Below, in pieces: positions 22,449 to 33,129 of a DNA stretch of 64,000 nucleotides (positions are counted from its first letter, which is position 1; each line of letters begins with the position of its first letter). Position numbers and translations under genes: made by a program. Source of the DNA: Vishniacozyma victoriae (taxonomy: Eukaryota > Basidiomycota > Tremellomycetes > Tremellales > Bulleribasidiaceae); contig JADPYG010000088.1 in NCBI GenBank assembly GCA_017654735.1, positions 3,472,001 to 3,536,000 of the forward strand, in the 5' to 3' direction. The notes beneath the pieces are model-generated. The model was not told the origin of the DNA. It worked only from the letters and a program-made list of their open reading frames with translations, and searched no databases.

Positions 22449-23494
22449 ATGTCCAACTTGAGTATCCACAAAGCAGCTCTAGAGGGTAAGGTACTCGCAG
22501 ATTTCCGATGTCCAGCTCATCCTCAGGTCAGCCGGGCTTAGTCCGAAGTATCCTCTCTGAAGATTCAAAAGCTATAAATTCCAAAGACGCCGTAAGCTTG
22601 CTTGTAATCACAAGATGGGAGCTGAGAGTAGGATGGTCGAACACCACTCCATTGGGCAGCTACTACATCCAATTTAGGCATGGTCCAGCTGTTATTATCA
22701 AACTCGCCAGATCTAGAAATGAAGGATAGTATGGGATGGACCGCGTTGATGGTTGCTTGTATGCCCCGCTTTTCTTATCTGTATAGAGCTAATGGAAGGC
22801 GCTTCGGGACATCAGGAAGTGGTTACCGAGCTACTAAATGCCGGTGCGGATCCAAAGACGACAAATGAGAAGGAGCAGACGCCTTTGTACGTCTCAGCTC
22901 GTCGTTGATGAATGTCGACCGCAGCTGATAGGCAGACATTACGCAGCTTCCAAGGGGAATGTCACTGTAAGCTGCTGTTCAAGGCGTACTGACACCCAGC
23001 TGACAACTAGATCGGACGACTTCTAATATCAAAGGGAGCTGATGTAAGCCGTACTACACCGAGTTGAGCTGACGACAGATAAACGCTAAAGACCGAGCAT
23101 CCCAATTCCCCCTCCATCGAGCAGCTACTACCGGTTCACACGCATTCCTCCAGATCCTCCTGAATCCACCCGAGGGTCGTCCGAAGACAAGATTGAATGG
23201 AGCGGATCGTGCAGGTCAGATTTCACCTCCCCTGCGGTCCCGGATAGAGCTGATGGTAGGCAACACACCGCTACATTTAGCTTTGGAGAGTGGACATGGG
23301 GATGCTGCTGTTGTTTTGATTGAGGCTGGGGCTGATCGTGAGAGGGTGAGTTGATTCGATCGAAGCGAGGCAAAACTGACAGGTAGACGAATGTTGACGG
23401 TGAAGCGCCTGAGGATATTGAGGGTGTCGGGCAGGAGGAGCAGAAGAGAATACGGCAGTATATAGTGTCGAAAGTCGGACCAAGGAGGGAGTAG
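22449..23494 (+). CDS. Ankyrin-repeat protein, Nas6/gankyrin-like proteasome chaperone
   Basis: Nine exons with introns mostly under 50 nt, often splitting repeats, encode about 230 residues made almost entirely of ankyrin repeats: IHKAALEGQPGLVRSIL, DGRTPLHWAATT, MGWTALMVA, EVVTELLNAGADPKTTNEKE, TPLHYAASKGNV, DRASQFPLHRAATTGSHAF and GNTPLHLALESGHGDAAV. A stand-alone protein of six to seven ankyrins of this length and the KDRASQFPLHRAATTGS signature fits PSMD10/gankyrin, yeast Nas6, which binds the Rpt3 ATPase during assembly of the proteasome regulatory particle. Starts at 22449, whose ATG opens the first repeat. Confidence 0.8.
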
Positions 23495-23572
23495 CACTAC
23501 GTTGAACAGCATGCAGAGTAGAGCCACTTTATTGCATTTGGTTTCATCTATGCTACAATACCTAACCACAAT

Positions 23573-24769
23573 CTACTTTTGCCAAGCAGCAGACTGGTTT
23601 CCACCCTCCCACTTCCTTCCAAACCTCTTTTCAATCCTAACAACCTCGGACTTGAGATGACGCAAGAAGTCCTCCGTGTCTCGCTTAGGCCTCCATCCAA
23701 TGCTCTTGGATCGATCAGCAACACCTCGAGCGTTGCTACCCTGGTACATGGATCCAGAGTAGTACTTCTGGATCTCTTCTGCGGTGAAGGTGGTAGATTG
23801 ACCTGATTCGGAGAACTTGTTGTTGGCCATGGCTGTGCCGATGGTGTTGGCGGCAGAGAGGTGGGTGTATTCACCGGCGATACCGAGGTAGTAACCGGAA
23901 GTACCGTGTCCGATATCTCCCTTCTGAGCTCGGGAGTAGACGAGTCCGTAGAGGTGTCCGAGGTCTTCAATGCTGACATGGGGCCAGATGTTGGATCCTG
24001 GTTATCAGTAAGATCAAGCAAGATGGAAACAGGTAACGTACCCTTGCCAAAGACACCAGCTTGTCCTCGGTCGAGAGCGGCTCGGATCAACATGGGCATT
24101 TGATCAGAGTACGAGTTGGCGATATCCTTGTCGTATAATTCACCCTTGCCCTCACCCCAGATGGTAGATGGTAGAACGATGTATGACTTGAGAATACCAG
24201 CAGCGTCGGCCTTGACGATTTCAAGGTCAACAGGTCGGTGGGGGTTGGTCTCTGGGATCTTGGAGAAGGAGAGTAGTTCGGGAGTCTTGGAGGTAGCGGG
24301 AGTAGGGTTGAGGTCGGTGTAGATCTGGATATTAGCTCTATGTGAAGGAGTGAGGTGGGGGACTTACTCGATCACTAGGGTACCTTCCCTGAGCGTCGTC
24401 AACGAGGACACCAGTTCCACTAGTCTGGATCAACAAGGGTCGGTGTCCAGTCTTGTCCCTCCTCTGCTTCATTCCCTCAATCAATGCCTTGATTCCCTCT
24501 TCGGAATCAGCATTAGCACAATTGATGACGATATCATGCTCCTTGGCCAATTCGATAAGCTGGTCGGCCTTGGACAAATCACCAATGACAGCTTTCAAAG
24601 TGGTGCCAGAGGGAGTAGAGAGCGAGTTGAGTGCTTCTGCCTTCTTTTCATTTCGGACAATAGCAGTGATTGTTGATGGTGGAGTAGCCGAAGCGAGGAT
24701 AGTCTGAAGGACAGTTCCTCCAATGTATCCAGTTGCACCTAGGAATAATACTGAGTTGTAGGTAGTCAT
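23573..24769 (-). CDS. NAD(P)-binding epimerase/NmrA-like protein
   Basis: Three exons encode about 365 residues of an extended short-chain dehydrogenase. The nucleotide-binding signature is SVLFLGATGYIGGTVLQTIL. It is followed by VIGDLSKADQL, IVINCANADSEEG, LIQTSGTGVLVDD, a YIVLPSTIWGEG segment and a C-terminal helix region with SIGWRPKR. The Tyr-x-x-x-Lys catalytic pair of true epimerases is not obvious, as in NmrA-type redox sensors. Homologues in fungi are annotated as NAD-dependent epimerase/dehydratases without known substrate. Shares a 339-bp divergent promoter with the PPPDE gene. Confidence 0.75.
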
Positions 24770-25108
24770 TATGTTGTATAGTAAGTATGAATGATTGTGT
24801 AATGAGAAGGTTGTGGATCCTTTTCAAGTGCGGAGCATAGAACGGGTGAGGGTGATGTCACTCGTGTGCCTGAAGACCACAAGCGAACCGCCGGCACGTG
24901 AGACGCCTCGCCTACACAAAATAGGCCTGCGAAAGACACCAGCCTCCACTCGGATCTAGCCGTCTCTGTGGCTGATCGACGCTTGCTTGGCTTTTCTGGA
25001 ATAGGGCAGAATATTCAACAACGATTGTAAAGCGTCTTCATCTATACAAGGGGGGGTACATCAATTCGAATCGTACCCATACGCTATTACTGTCATCCTT
25101 CAGACACC
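24770..25108. other. Divergent promoter with E-box
   Basis: Lies between the epimerase-like (-) and PPPDE-Trx-PUL (+) genes. A palindromic CACGTG sits at 24895-24900. No gene is seen. Confidence 0.45.
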
Positions 25109-27149
25109 ATGTCAAAAGTGCAGCTATACGTTTACGATCTCTCGAGGGGAATGGCAAAGTCCATGTCACTCGCATTGACAGGTAAACAAATTGACGGTAT
25201 TTGGTAAGCTGCTGCCACTCTTATACCTGATGGTTAAGCTGATGATAGGCACACCTCAGTCGTAGTCTTCGGCCATGAGATCTTCTTTGGTCAAGGGGTC
25301 CTAGAATCAGTGCCTGGTAAAACGCACCACGGTCAACCAGTCCAAATTATCGATTGTGGAACCACGGAAATTGATCAGGATACATTCAATGAATACCTCC
25401 TTTCCCTTCAGGATATGTATAGTCCAGAAGCGTATCATCTTATCGAATTCAACTGTAATCATTTTACAGCCGATGTAGTTGGATTCTTGACGGGCGGAAC
25501 GATACCCGCTTGGATTAGTGGTGAGTCTAGTTAACATGGCGTAAGCGGTGCTGATGAGCAGGACTACCTACTGAGTTCCTATCGACACCGTTCGGACAGG
25601 CTATGCGACCTCAAATCGATGCCATGTTTAAGAGAACCGCACCGGGCGAACACCGCGTACAAGGTTCTACCTACCCCACCCCACCCGTTTCTGGAAACTC
25701 GACACCGTCAACCAATTCACTAGCAGCGGGACTCCTTTCATCCGTCGCATCTCAAGCTCAAGCTTCTGGCTCCGCCTCTGGTCCTGGAACACCTCAATCA
25801 ACATCAAAACCCGCCTTGATCCCCGTTACTTCCGTTTCGCATTTCACCAGCATCCTCTCGCAACACACGGCAGTCATTGCGAATTTCACAAATACACCCG
25901 GATGTCCACCCTGTCGAGCGATCAAACCAGCCTACGAGACTATCGCAGAGGAGTATAACTCTCAATACGCCTCGCGAGGGGTTTGTTTCGTTGATATAGA
26001 ACTGGGTGTAGGCGAAGGAAGGGATTTAGCATCGAGATATGGAGTCGCGGCAACTCCGACTTTCATTTTCTTCAAGGATGGAAAGAAGGCGGAAGAGTTG
26101 AAGGGAGCAGACAAGAGGGGATTGGAAGCCAAGGTCGAGAGCTTCTTGGAAGATTGCTTCCCAAGGCATCCACATCGGAAATTATATCTACCAGCAATCG
26201 AGGCTGTACCGACAAAACCTATCCAGTCGGCAAACGCTCCAAACTACACAGCGCTAATAGGCAAGCTGGAAGGAAACGCAGGGATGGCCAAGGAGGATGT
26301 GGAATACTTGAAGACGAACGTCGTACCTATATTGGAGAAGAAAGGTGGGAAATCAGAACAAGAGATCAAGCAGGTCTACCAACGTTGGACAGAAATCACC
26401 GACCGTTCACTCGCCTCGCTCAAGCCCGAAGAGACTTTCCCGTTAATCGATCTATGGCGTGTAGGTTTACTCGAGCCAAAGATTACCACACTCCTCACTA
26501 TGGCTTTATCGCCTTCTTCAAAGTCCGAACCCCTCTCTGCAATCCTCGAACTCGCATCATCCACATTGAAAGCTTCCTCCAGCTCCACGCCCAAACCATT
26601 CCTTCTCACCGTCTTGAGACTCCTCACAAACATCCTGGCAATCTCACCACTCGCAAATATGATCCTAGCCACACCATCACAGACTCCTAAACTACACAAG
26701 ATACTCGAGAATATGCTTTCAGTAACGGTTGATTCGTTATTACATCCAGATCAGAGCGTGAGGAGTGCCGCTGCTGGTGTCGCGGTCAACCTGGCTGGAT
26801 GGAGACATCGGGTATCGAAGGAGCAGGGTAAAGGTACTGATGAGGGGAGTGAACATGATTGGGAGGTTGAGCTGGTTAGTGCGGTCATAGAGGCGATTGG
26901 CAGGGAGGCCGATGAGGATGTCGGTAAGTTCATCTACTGTATCATCAGATTAATGCTAATAGTCCAGCGCATCGACTACTCGCTACACTCGTCCTGTCGG
27001 TGTATCTGTCGCCTGCATGGGAATCATCTCTCCAAGGCCTACTTGAAGTACTCGGGGCAAAAGATACATTGGAAGGAAAAGTGAAGACATACAAGAAGAA
27101 GGAAGTCCGCAAACTCGCCGAAGAGATCGCCGGAAAGGTCTGTACATAG
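25109..27149 (+). CDS. PPPDE peptidase-thioredoxin-PUL domain protein
   Basis: Four exons (introns 45, 41, 44 nt) encode 636 residues with three domains. Residues 1-140 are a PPPDE (DeSI-type) deubiquitinating/deSUMOylating peptidase: VQLYVYDLSRG, catalytic His in GIWHTSVVVFG, catalytic Cys in EFNCNHFTADVV. After a Ser/Thr/Pro linker, residues about 230-345 form a thioredoxin with a CPPC active site (TPGCPPCRAIKPAYE) and VAATPTFIFFKDG. The C-terminal 270 residues are an armadillo-like PUL domain, which in Ufd3/Doa1 and PLAA binds the Cdc48/p97 C terminus. The order suggests a Cdc48-linked ubiquitin or SUMO protease with a redox module. This architecture is, to my knowledge, already noted in fungi. 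Confidence 0.85.
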
Positions 27150-27357
27150 GTCCGGCAGGCTCGTTGTATTCTCGACTGGACTCTCGACCCATTCAGACTT
27201 GGTCTCATTTGTTGTACATAGCCTTGAATAGACTAGAATGCATGTTGTACCCCCTCCTGCCAAGTCTGGGATTCAGGAACAAAAGACGACGATCATTTCC
27301 GCAACTGGTCAACTCTTGACTCTACATTCTACTTTCCTATCCCTAGTCTATCGTACT

Positions 27358-28219
27358 ATGATCATGGAGCATGGAGATGGGATGGATCACGGTGGGATGT
27401 CCCATGATCATGGATCTCATGATATGCCTATGACAATGCCGATGCCGGGTGGAGCTTGCTCTGTAAGCCCTTATTGTAATGAAGCTGACGTTAGATGAAT
27501 ATGCTCTGGAACAACGATATCAAGGATGTATGTGTGGTATTTGAATCATGGCATATCAGAGGTCCATTCTCAATGGCCGTCTCATGGTGAGCACCCCCTC
27601 TCTCTTATAATCGGGTGAGTAGCTGATGAATAGCCTGGTAATAATAGCCATATCGATAACATACGCCTATATCCTGTCTTCCCTACGGCGTTTGGACCGG
27701 AGTATAGCTCATTCATTCTTGACTACCTCTACCCCAGCTTCGGGGAGGAGAGAATCAATCTACCCATCAGAGGATAGTAGGCGAACAAGCAGCTTGATAC
27801 CCCCAATCCCAAATTCATATGGTGTCGTTGAATCTCAAGGGAAACTTGGCGTGTAAGTCATCGGTTTTAATTCAAGGGGAAGCTGGGACTAATATATAGG
27901 ACAAAGCTACCGATCCAAGCTAGATTGATTAGAGCTGGGATATATGCTCTTCTAGTCGCAATGTCTTATTGGGTACGTTATCCCACTATCGAATTAAGCT
28001 CTTTGTGGAAAAGGATATGGCTGGCTGATGAAATAGTTGATGTTGGTAGCCATGACTTATAACTCATACTTATGCGTATCAATCGTAATAGGGGCATTTA
28101 CTGGACATATGTTGTATGAATCAGAGATTGATGTTGGGTAAGTGAAAAGCTCGGGGTGTAGGATGTAACTGATATATAGATTATTGACGGGAGGAAGTAA
28201 AGGTCTAGCATGTCATTAG
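27358..28219 (+). CDS. Ctr-type copper transporter
   Basis: Six exons encode about 200 residues with three transmembrane helices. The N terminus is a Met/His copper-binding region (MEHGDGMDHGGMSHDHGSHD then MPMTMPMPG). Next come MLWNNDIKDVCVVFESWHI, TM1 (AVSCLVIIAISITYAYILSS), a cytoplasmic loop of about 60 residues, and TM2 carrying the Mx3M filter motif in LMLVAMTYNSYL. TM3 has the GxxxG packing motif (GAFTGHM). The protein ends in ACH, like the Cys/His tail that hands copper to chaperones. The loop is Ser-rich. Members import Cu(I) at the plasma membrane or from vacuoles. Initiation is at 27358 or 27364, six bases apart. Confidence 0.9.
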
Positions 28220-28560
28220 TCGAACTTACACCTTCATGTCAGGCATGGTCCCATTGTACATTGTATGTATCATCCCTCCATCCAGCCCATTTCATTCTCG
28301 TGTTCCATTGAAGGGTGGACTCCTAGGTGACGTTGCTGATACACCTCAAATGTGGGGTTCCTTTGATCAATGTTCCTGGTTTGAAGTACCGTTTCATGTT
28401 GGGAGGATGGGTATAAATGGCTAGATTGTACGGGCCTGGCCCTTACCTTCCACACAACCAATTCACATCACCACCACCACACAGCAATCACCCAAACCAA
28501 ACACCGCACCATCACCCTCACCCTCAACACTAACACTTTCACACACTTTTACCCACCACA
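28220..28560. other. Intergenic region with nearly G-free leader
   Basis: After the copper transporter stop there is ordinary sequence to about 28440. The last 110 bases before the next ATG consist almost entirely of C, A and T with only two Gs, probably the 5' leader of the four-TM protein gene. Confidence 0.5.
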
Positions 28561-29787
28561 ATGGCAGACAAATGGACCCCGAAAGGGTTCTTCCCCCGTA
28601 TATTCATGTACATAGCCCTCCTCGTAAACATCGCCGGCATAATTGCACTTGTGATATTGATCGTTACTGAATTCATTATACTCGTTAATAATTATCAAAG
28701 TTATGTGGCGAGGTATGGGTATCATTATCGTATGTCCCTTTTCTTATTCTTTCTTCTTTCTTCTTTCCTTCTTCCTCTTATCCTCTTTCCTCTTTCATCT
28801 TTCATCTTTCGTCTTTTCTCTTTCCTCTCTCCTCTTTTCGCTCCCATTCTCACTTCCGAGGAGACACTTCTTCACGAGGAAAAACTGACTAGTAGCTAAG
28901 GATGGATATCTTGGTGATTATGGATGCGGACATGTTGAATTTACCAATGCCCCCAAGGTATGTCGATACATTATAGGTAGCGGAGCTGATAGTAGCATCT
29001 CGATTCAGCTATCTGGACTCTCTTTGCTCAGGTATGTCCTTCTTTCCTCTAACATCACTTCGTCCACTCGGACACAAGACTGACATTTAGCTCGGTCTCA
29101 TCATCCTCTGTACCATCGCCATTGCCTCGGATTTGGCATGGAGAAATACAAGCTACAACAAGTACGGATTCCAATATGTTGATGGTCAGTGTGGCCTTCC
29201 TTCTATAGGTCAGTGCTTACGAGATAGCATTCTACGCAGGGGGCATCATGCCTGGAACTCAGAATGTCCACATCTTCTTCTTTGTCATTGCGAACGCTAT
29301 GCTCAAACTATATATCCTCGCTTTGTACATGTCTCAATCCTTCTACGGCTTGAATGGTGGTACTCACAGGTAAGCTCCAGTTTCAAGGAACGAGCTGATG
29401 GGTAGTGATCCATTAAGGGATAGTAGTGCCCAAACCTACTACACCCCCGGAAATACTGGTGTAATCTACGATTCGGCCAACGCATACATCCGCCACGACG
29501 GCCAGAGTAATCACTGGAAGAGGACTGATGGATATATTTCGAATGAAGAGAAACCGGGTGATTGGGCTTATTATGGTTTAATTGGTGACAGGACGCCTAT
29601 CAAGGGTATGGAGTCTTTTGCATTCAACATGGGATGGGTTATTGCTGCTACCATCTTACCTTCCATTATCGCTTTTATGGTATGTCCCCCTCCAGTTTCT
29701 GAACGAAATGATCGCTGATGATAGTTCTTGAGTGCAGAGCATGCAAAGAAACAAGCTGATGCTAAACCTAAAGAAGGCGACGCTTAA
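28561..29787 (+). CDS. Unrecognised four-helix membrane protein
   Basis: Spliced gene for about 290 residues that I do not recognise. Four hydrophobic helices are visible: YIALLVNIAGIIALVILIVT in exon 1, AIWTLFAQLGLIILCTIAIA, a segment around VHIFFFVIANAMLKLYILAL, and MGWVIAATILPSIIAFMFL. Between helices 3 and 4 is a hydrophilic loop of about 100 residues with NTGVIYDSANAYIRH and EKPGDWAYYG. The C terminus is Lys-rich. The first intron (about 165 nt) is unusual: roughly 125 nt of almost uninterrupted pyrimidine. Topology loosely recalls fungal MARVEL or Sur7-type proteins, but no signature was found. Confidence 0.6.
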
Positions 29788-29899
29788 TCCAATCGTATTA
29801 TTGTAGCCATAGACCAGCCCGTTGTATATCACCAATTTGCATACAAATCACTGCCATCTAGTTCTCGCTTCCTATTCAAAAAACATCTATAGAGAATAC

Positions 29900-30955
29900 C
29901 TAATCGAAGAAAGTAAGGAGCTGCTTGCCCTCGAGCTGCTCGAAAGTCTTGGGGTGGGCTGGGTTTCCAGGGGGACCAGCTGGGACACCGAATGGCATGA
30001 TAGCGCAGTTCTATTTGTCAGTAACGATCTCTGTCTTGTATTGTCTTGTCAGGACTTACAGCCCAGGTCTCGGGGAAACCGAGGAGTTCCCTGACCTTTC
30101 CGAGAGCGTTGGGGTCGAACTCGAGGTTGTGCTACTCATCAGTGAAACTCTTCTGCTAAGTGGACGAGGGCGTACCTGAAGAGAAGCACCCATTCCCTCG
30201 GCAGCCAAGGCGGTCCAAACAATGTGCTGGAGCATACCACTGGAAGTCTCGATCCAGGTCTTGAAGGCCTGATCATTAGTGTTGAACTAGACTATGAAGT
30301 TTGGATAGACTTACGCCGTGGTAAGCGGGCATCTGAGCTCCCCAACCATCAACGACGGCGTTGTCACCGAAGAAGAGGACGGTTCCGTAACCAGTCTTGA
30401 AACTTCCGTTGACCTTGTCTTCAACAGCTGTAATGTAAGCATCGTCGGTAACCGGTTAGAGGGGACGGGACGTACTGGGATCGGAACCCTTCTGGGCCTC
30501 GATGATGGTGTCCCAGAGCTTTCGGTGCTTATCGCCAGTAACAATGATGACCCTGTTCTGCTGCATGTTGAATGAGGTAGGGGCGAACTTGACTGCTTTG
30601 CCGACTAGCTCGGTGATCTGCTCGTTGGATAGAGTAGACTTGTCGGATAGAGCATAGTATGTTCGTCGGTTCTGTTATCAGTACCACCAACACAATTAGA
30701 TAGCGAATGGGTACTAACCTCGATAAGCTCAAAGTAGTTGGCGGTCTTGGAAGAATCCTTGGCGGTTCGGGAAGCATCAGCTCCAGTGGTGGGAACCTGT
30801 TCAGGCTGGGGGGCTTGAGCGGCAGAAGCAGACATGTTGTTGGTGGCTGGTGCGGTAGTGGTAGTGGTGTTGTTGGTAGCAGCGGCGACGGTAGATGGTG
30901 TAGTAGTAGAAGCGGCTTTAGCTTGTTTCTTGGACTTGGAGTTGGATGATCCCAT
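29900..30955 (-). CDS. Frm2/Hbn1-like nitroreductase with lipid-anchor N terminus
   Basis: Six exons (introns 44-49 nt) encode 273 residues. From about residue 80 it is a nitroreductase-fold flavoenzyme of the Frm2/Hbn1 type: FELIENRRTYYALSDKSTLS, FAPTSFNMQQNRVIIVTGDK, GTVLFFGD, a TALAAEGMGASLQHN segment and MPFGVPAGPPG near the end. Yeast Frm2 and Hbn1 are small enzymes of about 190 residues linked to lipid signalling and oxidative stress. This protein adds about 78 residues rich in Ala and Thr, beginning MGSSNSKSKKQAKA, which fits an N-myristoylation signal (Gly2, Ser6, Lys7). A later in-frame ATG (MSASAAQ) could yield an unanchored form. Confidence 0.8.
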
Positions 30956-31412
30956 TGTTGGAAGAGAAAAAAAGGTTGATTGATAGTTGAAAGAATATAT
31001 ATCTTCGAGATTAGTTTGGCATGCTTATTCGCGCATCCATGGTTAAAGGGCTAAAGGGCAGTTTAGCCAGGGATTTGTCAACATTGATTGCAGGCCCTCG
31101 GTCAACCTCGGTCACTCCTCCCAGATGATTCATCAGTTTACCTTCAAACCCGTCGGATCAAACGTTAATAGGTACCGAAAACGGCATTTTGGCGTAATTC
31201 TACCCCTGAACTAAGGTTTCGATTACGACAACGTGCGAACGATTATCAAGACTTCTCGACGTGAACGGAACTTTCCGATGCCGTTGGATGGATCTCTCCG
31301 ATGGATGAGTGATGATTGATGAGCGATACATACGCCAGCCAAAAGCAGATTGGCAACCTGATTTATCCTTTGTCTTCGATGTCCAGAAATAACACCCAAA
31401 TTTCAATACAAC
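30956..31412. other. Promoter of nitroreductase gene
   Basis: Sits upstream of the nitroreductase start and downstream of HOP2. It has an AATATATATC TATA-like stretch near 30992-31001 and a direct repeat of CCTCGGTCA near 31096-31112. No gene is seen. Confidence 0.45.
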
Positions 31413-32745
31413 TCAAGCTTTTTTAGCCTTCTTCTTTTTCCCCACTTCGTCTGGATCACTCGCTGTAGATGCGGTTCGTTTGGCGACGGCTTGAACTTGG
31501 ACTTGCTTGACGGGTTTCATTTGTTTGCGAATAGGAGGAGGGGGTTGTGCGAATTCACCTTTTTCGACCGCTGTCGCTTCATCGTCGTCGAGTGTGATTC
31601 CTTGTTCTTCTTGAAACTCGTTGACGTCGGAGATTCCACCTCCATCCGATACCATCCCAAGGAGTCTGCCGTCAGCTCGGAAACCTCCCTGAAAGGTGTA
31701 GTTTACTCTTTATAGACTTTACGTCTTTTTTCCCATTCCTTCCTCCACTTTACCCAGTCCTCGTCAATCTTTTTAATCTCGTCATCATCGAGTGGTTTGA
31801 TGGACGATACACCACCTTCACCTCGGTACGGCAAGAGGGCGTTCAAGGTTGCGGTGTTCTGTCATCAGCTAACATCTTCTCGCGTGACTTACCTCAGATT
31901 TAACCGATTCAATCGCCTTGGCGAGATCTTTGGTCTTGGGTAGGGACATCATATGGGAAAGTTCTGTCAATCAGCTCGAATGCCGGAACTCACCGGACTC
32001 TGTAAGCTTACCCGTTTGAATCGCCTTCAACTGCTTCCTCTTCTCATCAAGCACAGTCTGGACCTCCTTTCGCTTATTATCCAGGACCGCAATCTCATCC
32101 GGACCAAGTCTATCGAGTAGCGCCTATACGTCAGCTCTTCCGAACAGACCCCGGGTCTCGATAGCTTACCTGATTGTAAACAAAGATGGATTGTTTCCCA
32201 TAATCCTTCTTCGTCAAAGTCCCTTTCTCTGATTGATCAGCTCACATGCTCGGACATTACGTAGCTGACTCACCAGCAAGGGTCAACATGATCTTCTGAG
32301 CCATCGGTTTAGGTACTTTGCCCTTGAGGTTGGCAGCTACATCGGCTGATTTATCAGTAGTGGTCAGGAGTAATTGGGGAAAGGAGGGAAAGGAAGTGAA
32401 ATTTCGTGAAGGTGGAGATGAGTACGAGCGTTCGAGAAAGAAGTGAAAGAGAATTATAGGGCGGGAGATAAGAAGAAGGGATGAATTCGATGGACATACT
32501 ACTGGCGTAGGGTCGATTGACCTGCTGATTAGCTGGGGAAGGGAAAGTCGTTTCTCTTCACTCACGCTTTTGAGGTATTGAGCCACAAGCTAGGTGATCA
32601 GCTGATGGGATCTGCTCAGACCAAACCCTCCAGCTGACTCACTTCCTCCGCTACATCATCAGCAACGCCACAAGCGGCTTCAATCAAGAAACGTACCTTC
32701 ATCCCCTTTTGCTGGTTTCTCTTTAGGTGCTGCTTTAGGTGGCAT
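31413..32745 (-). CDS. HOP2: Hop2/TBPIP homologous-pairing protein
   Basis: At least eight exons encode about 230 residues. The N-terminal winged-helix TBPIP domain is clear once spliced: VAQYLKSVNRPYASTDVAAN then LKGKVPKPMAQKIMLTLAEK and GTLTKKDYGKQSIFVYNQ. The middle is a coiled coil (LDNKRKEVQTVLDEKRKQLK) followed by WVKWRKEWEKRRKVYKE. The C terminus is acidic then Lys-rich (GKKKKAKKA). Hop2 partners Mnd1 to promote strand invasion by Dmc1/Rad51 in meiosis, so the lineage probably keeps a sexual cycle. One intron, near 32345-32490, is much longer than the rest. Divergent from TMA46 with a 384-bp gap. Confidence 0.85.
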
Positions 32746-33129
32746 AGTGAGTGAGGGAGTGGGTAAATGAGGGAGTCAGTAGGTTTCAGGAGACGAATGA
32801 GATCTACAGGCTACTTGATGTACTAGAAGGTAGAATGTAAAATATCAAATATATAAAGAAGGAAGAGTAACAAAGACAGTCACGAGAACGTCATTAGATC
32901 AATGGCGCTTGGGCCTCCACATTGTTTTAATTTGATTCCGCCAAACCACTACTTCTCTTGTGCTTATGTAATATTACCTGAGTATTCAATGACAACCTTT
33001 TCGACCCTCTCCCTCCTAAGTACAACCAGATCATCAGGCGACACCATCCCAAACATACCTTAACCGCTAGGAGAGTAGTAGAGGGCGTTTCACACATACA
33101 ACTGAACCGGACAAAAGGGATATCTCAAC
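32746..33129. other. Divergent promoter of HOP2 and TMA46
   Basis: No gene or clear element. AT-rich near 32835-32870 on the HOP2 side. Confidence 0.45.
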
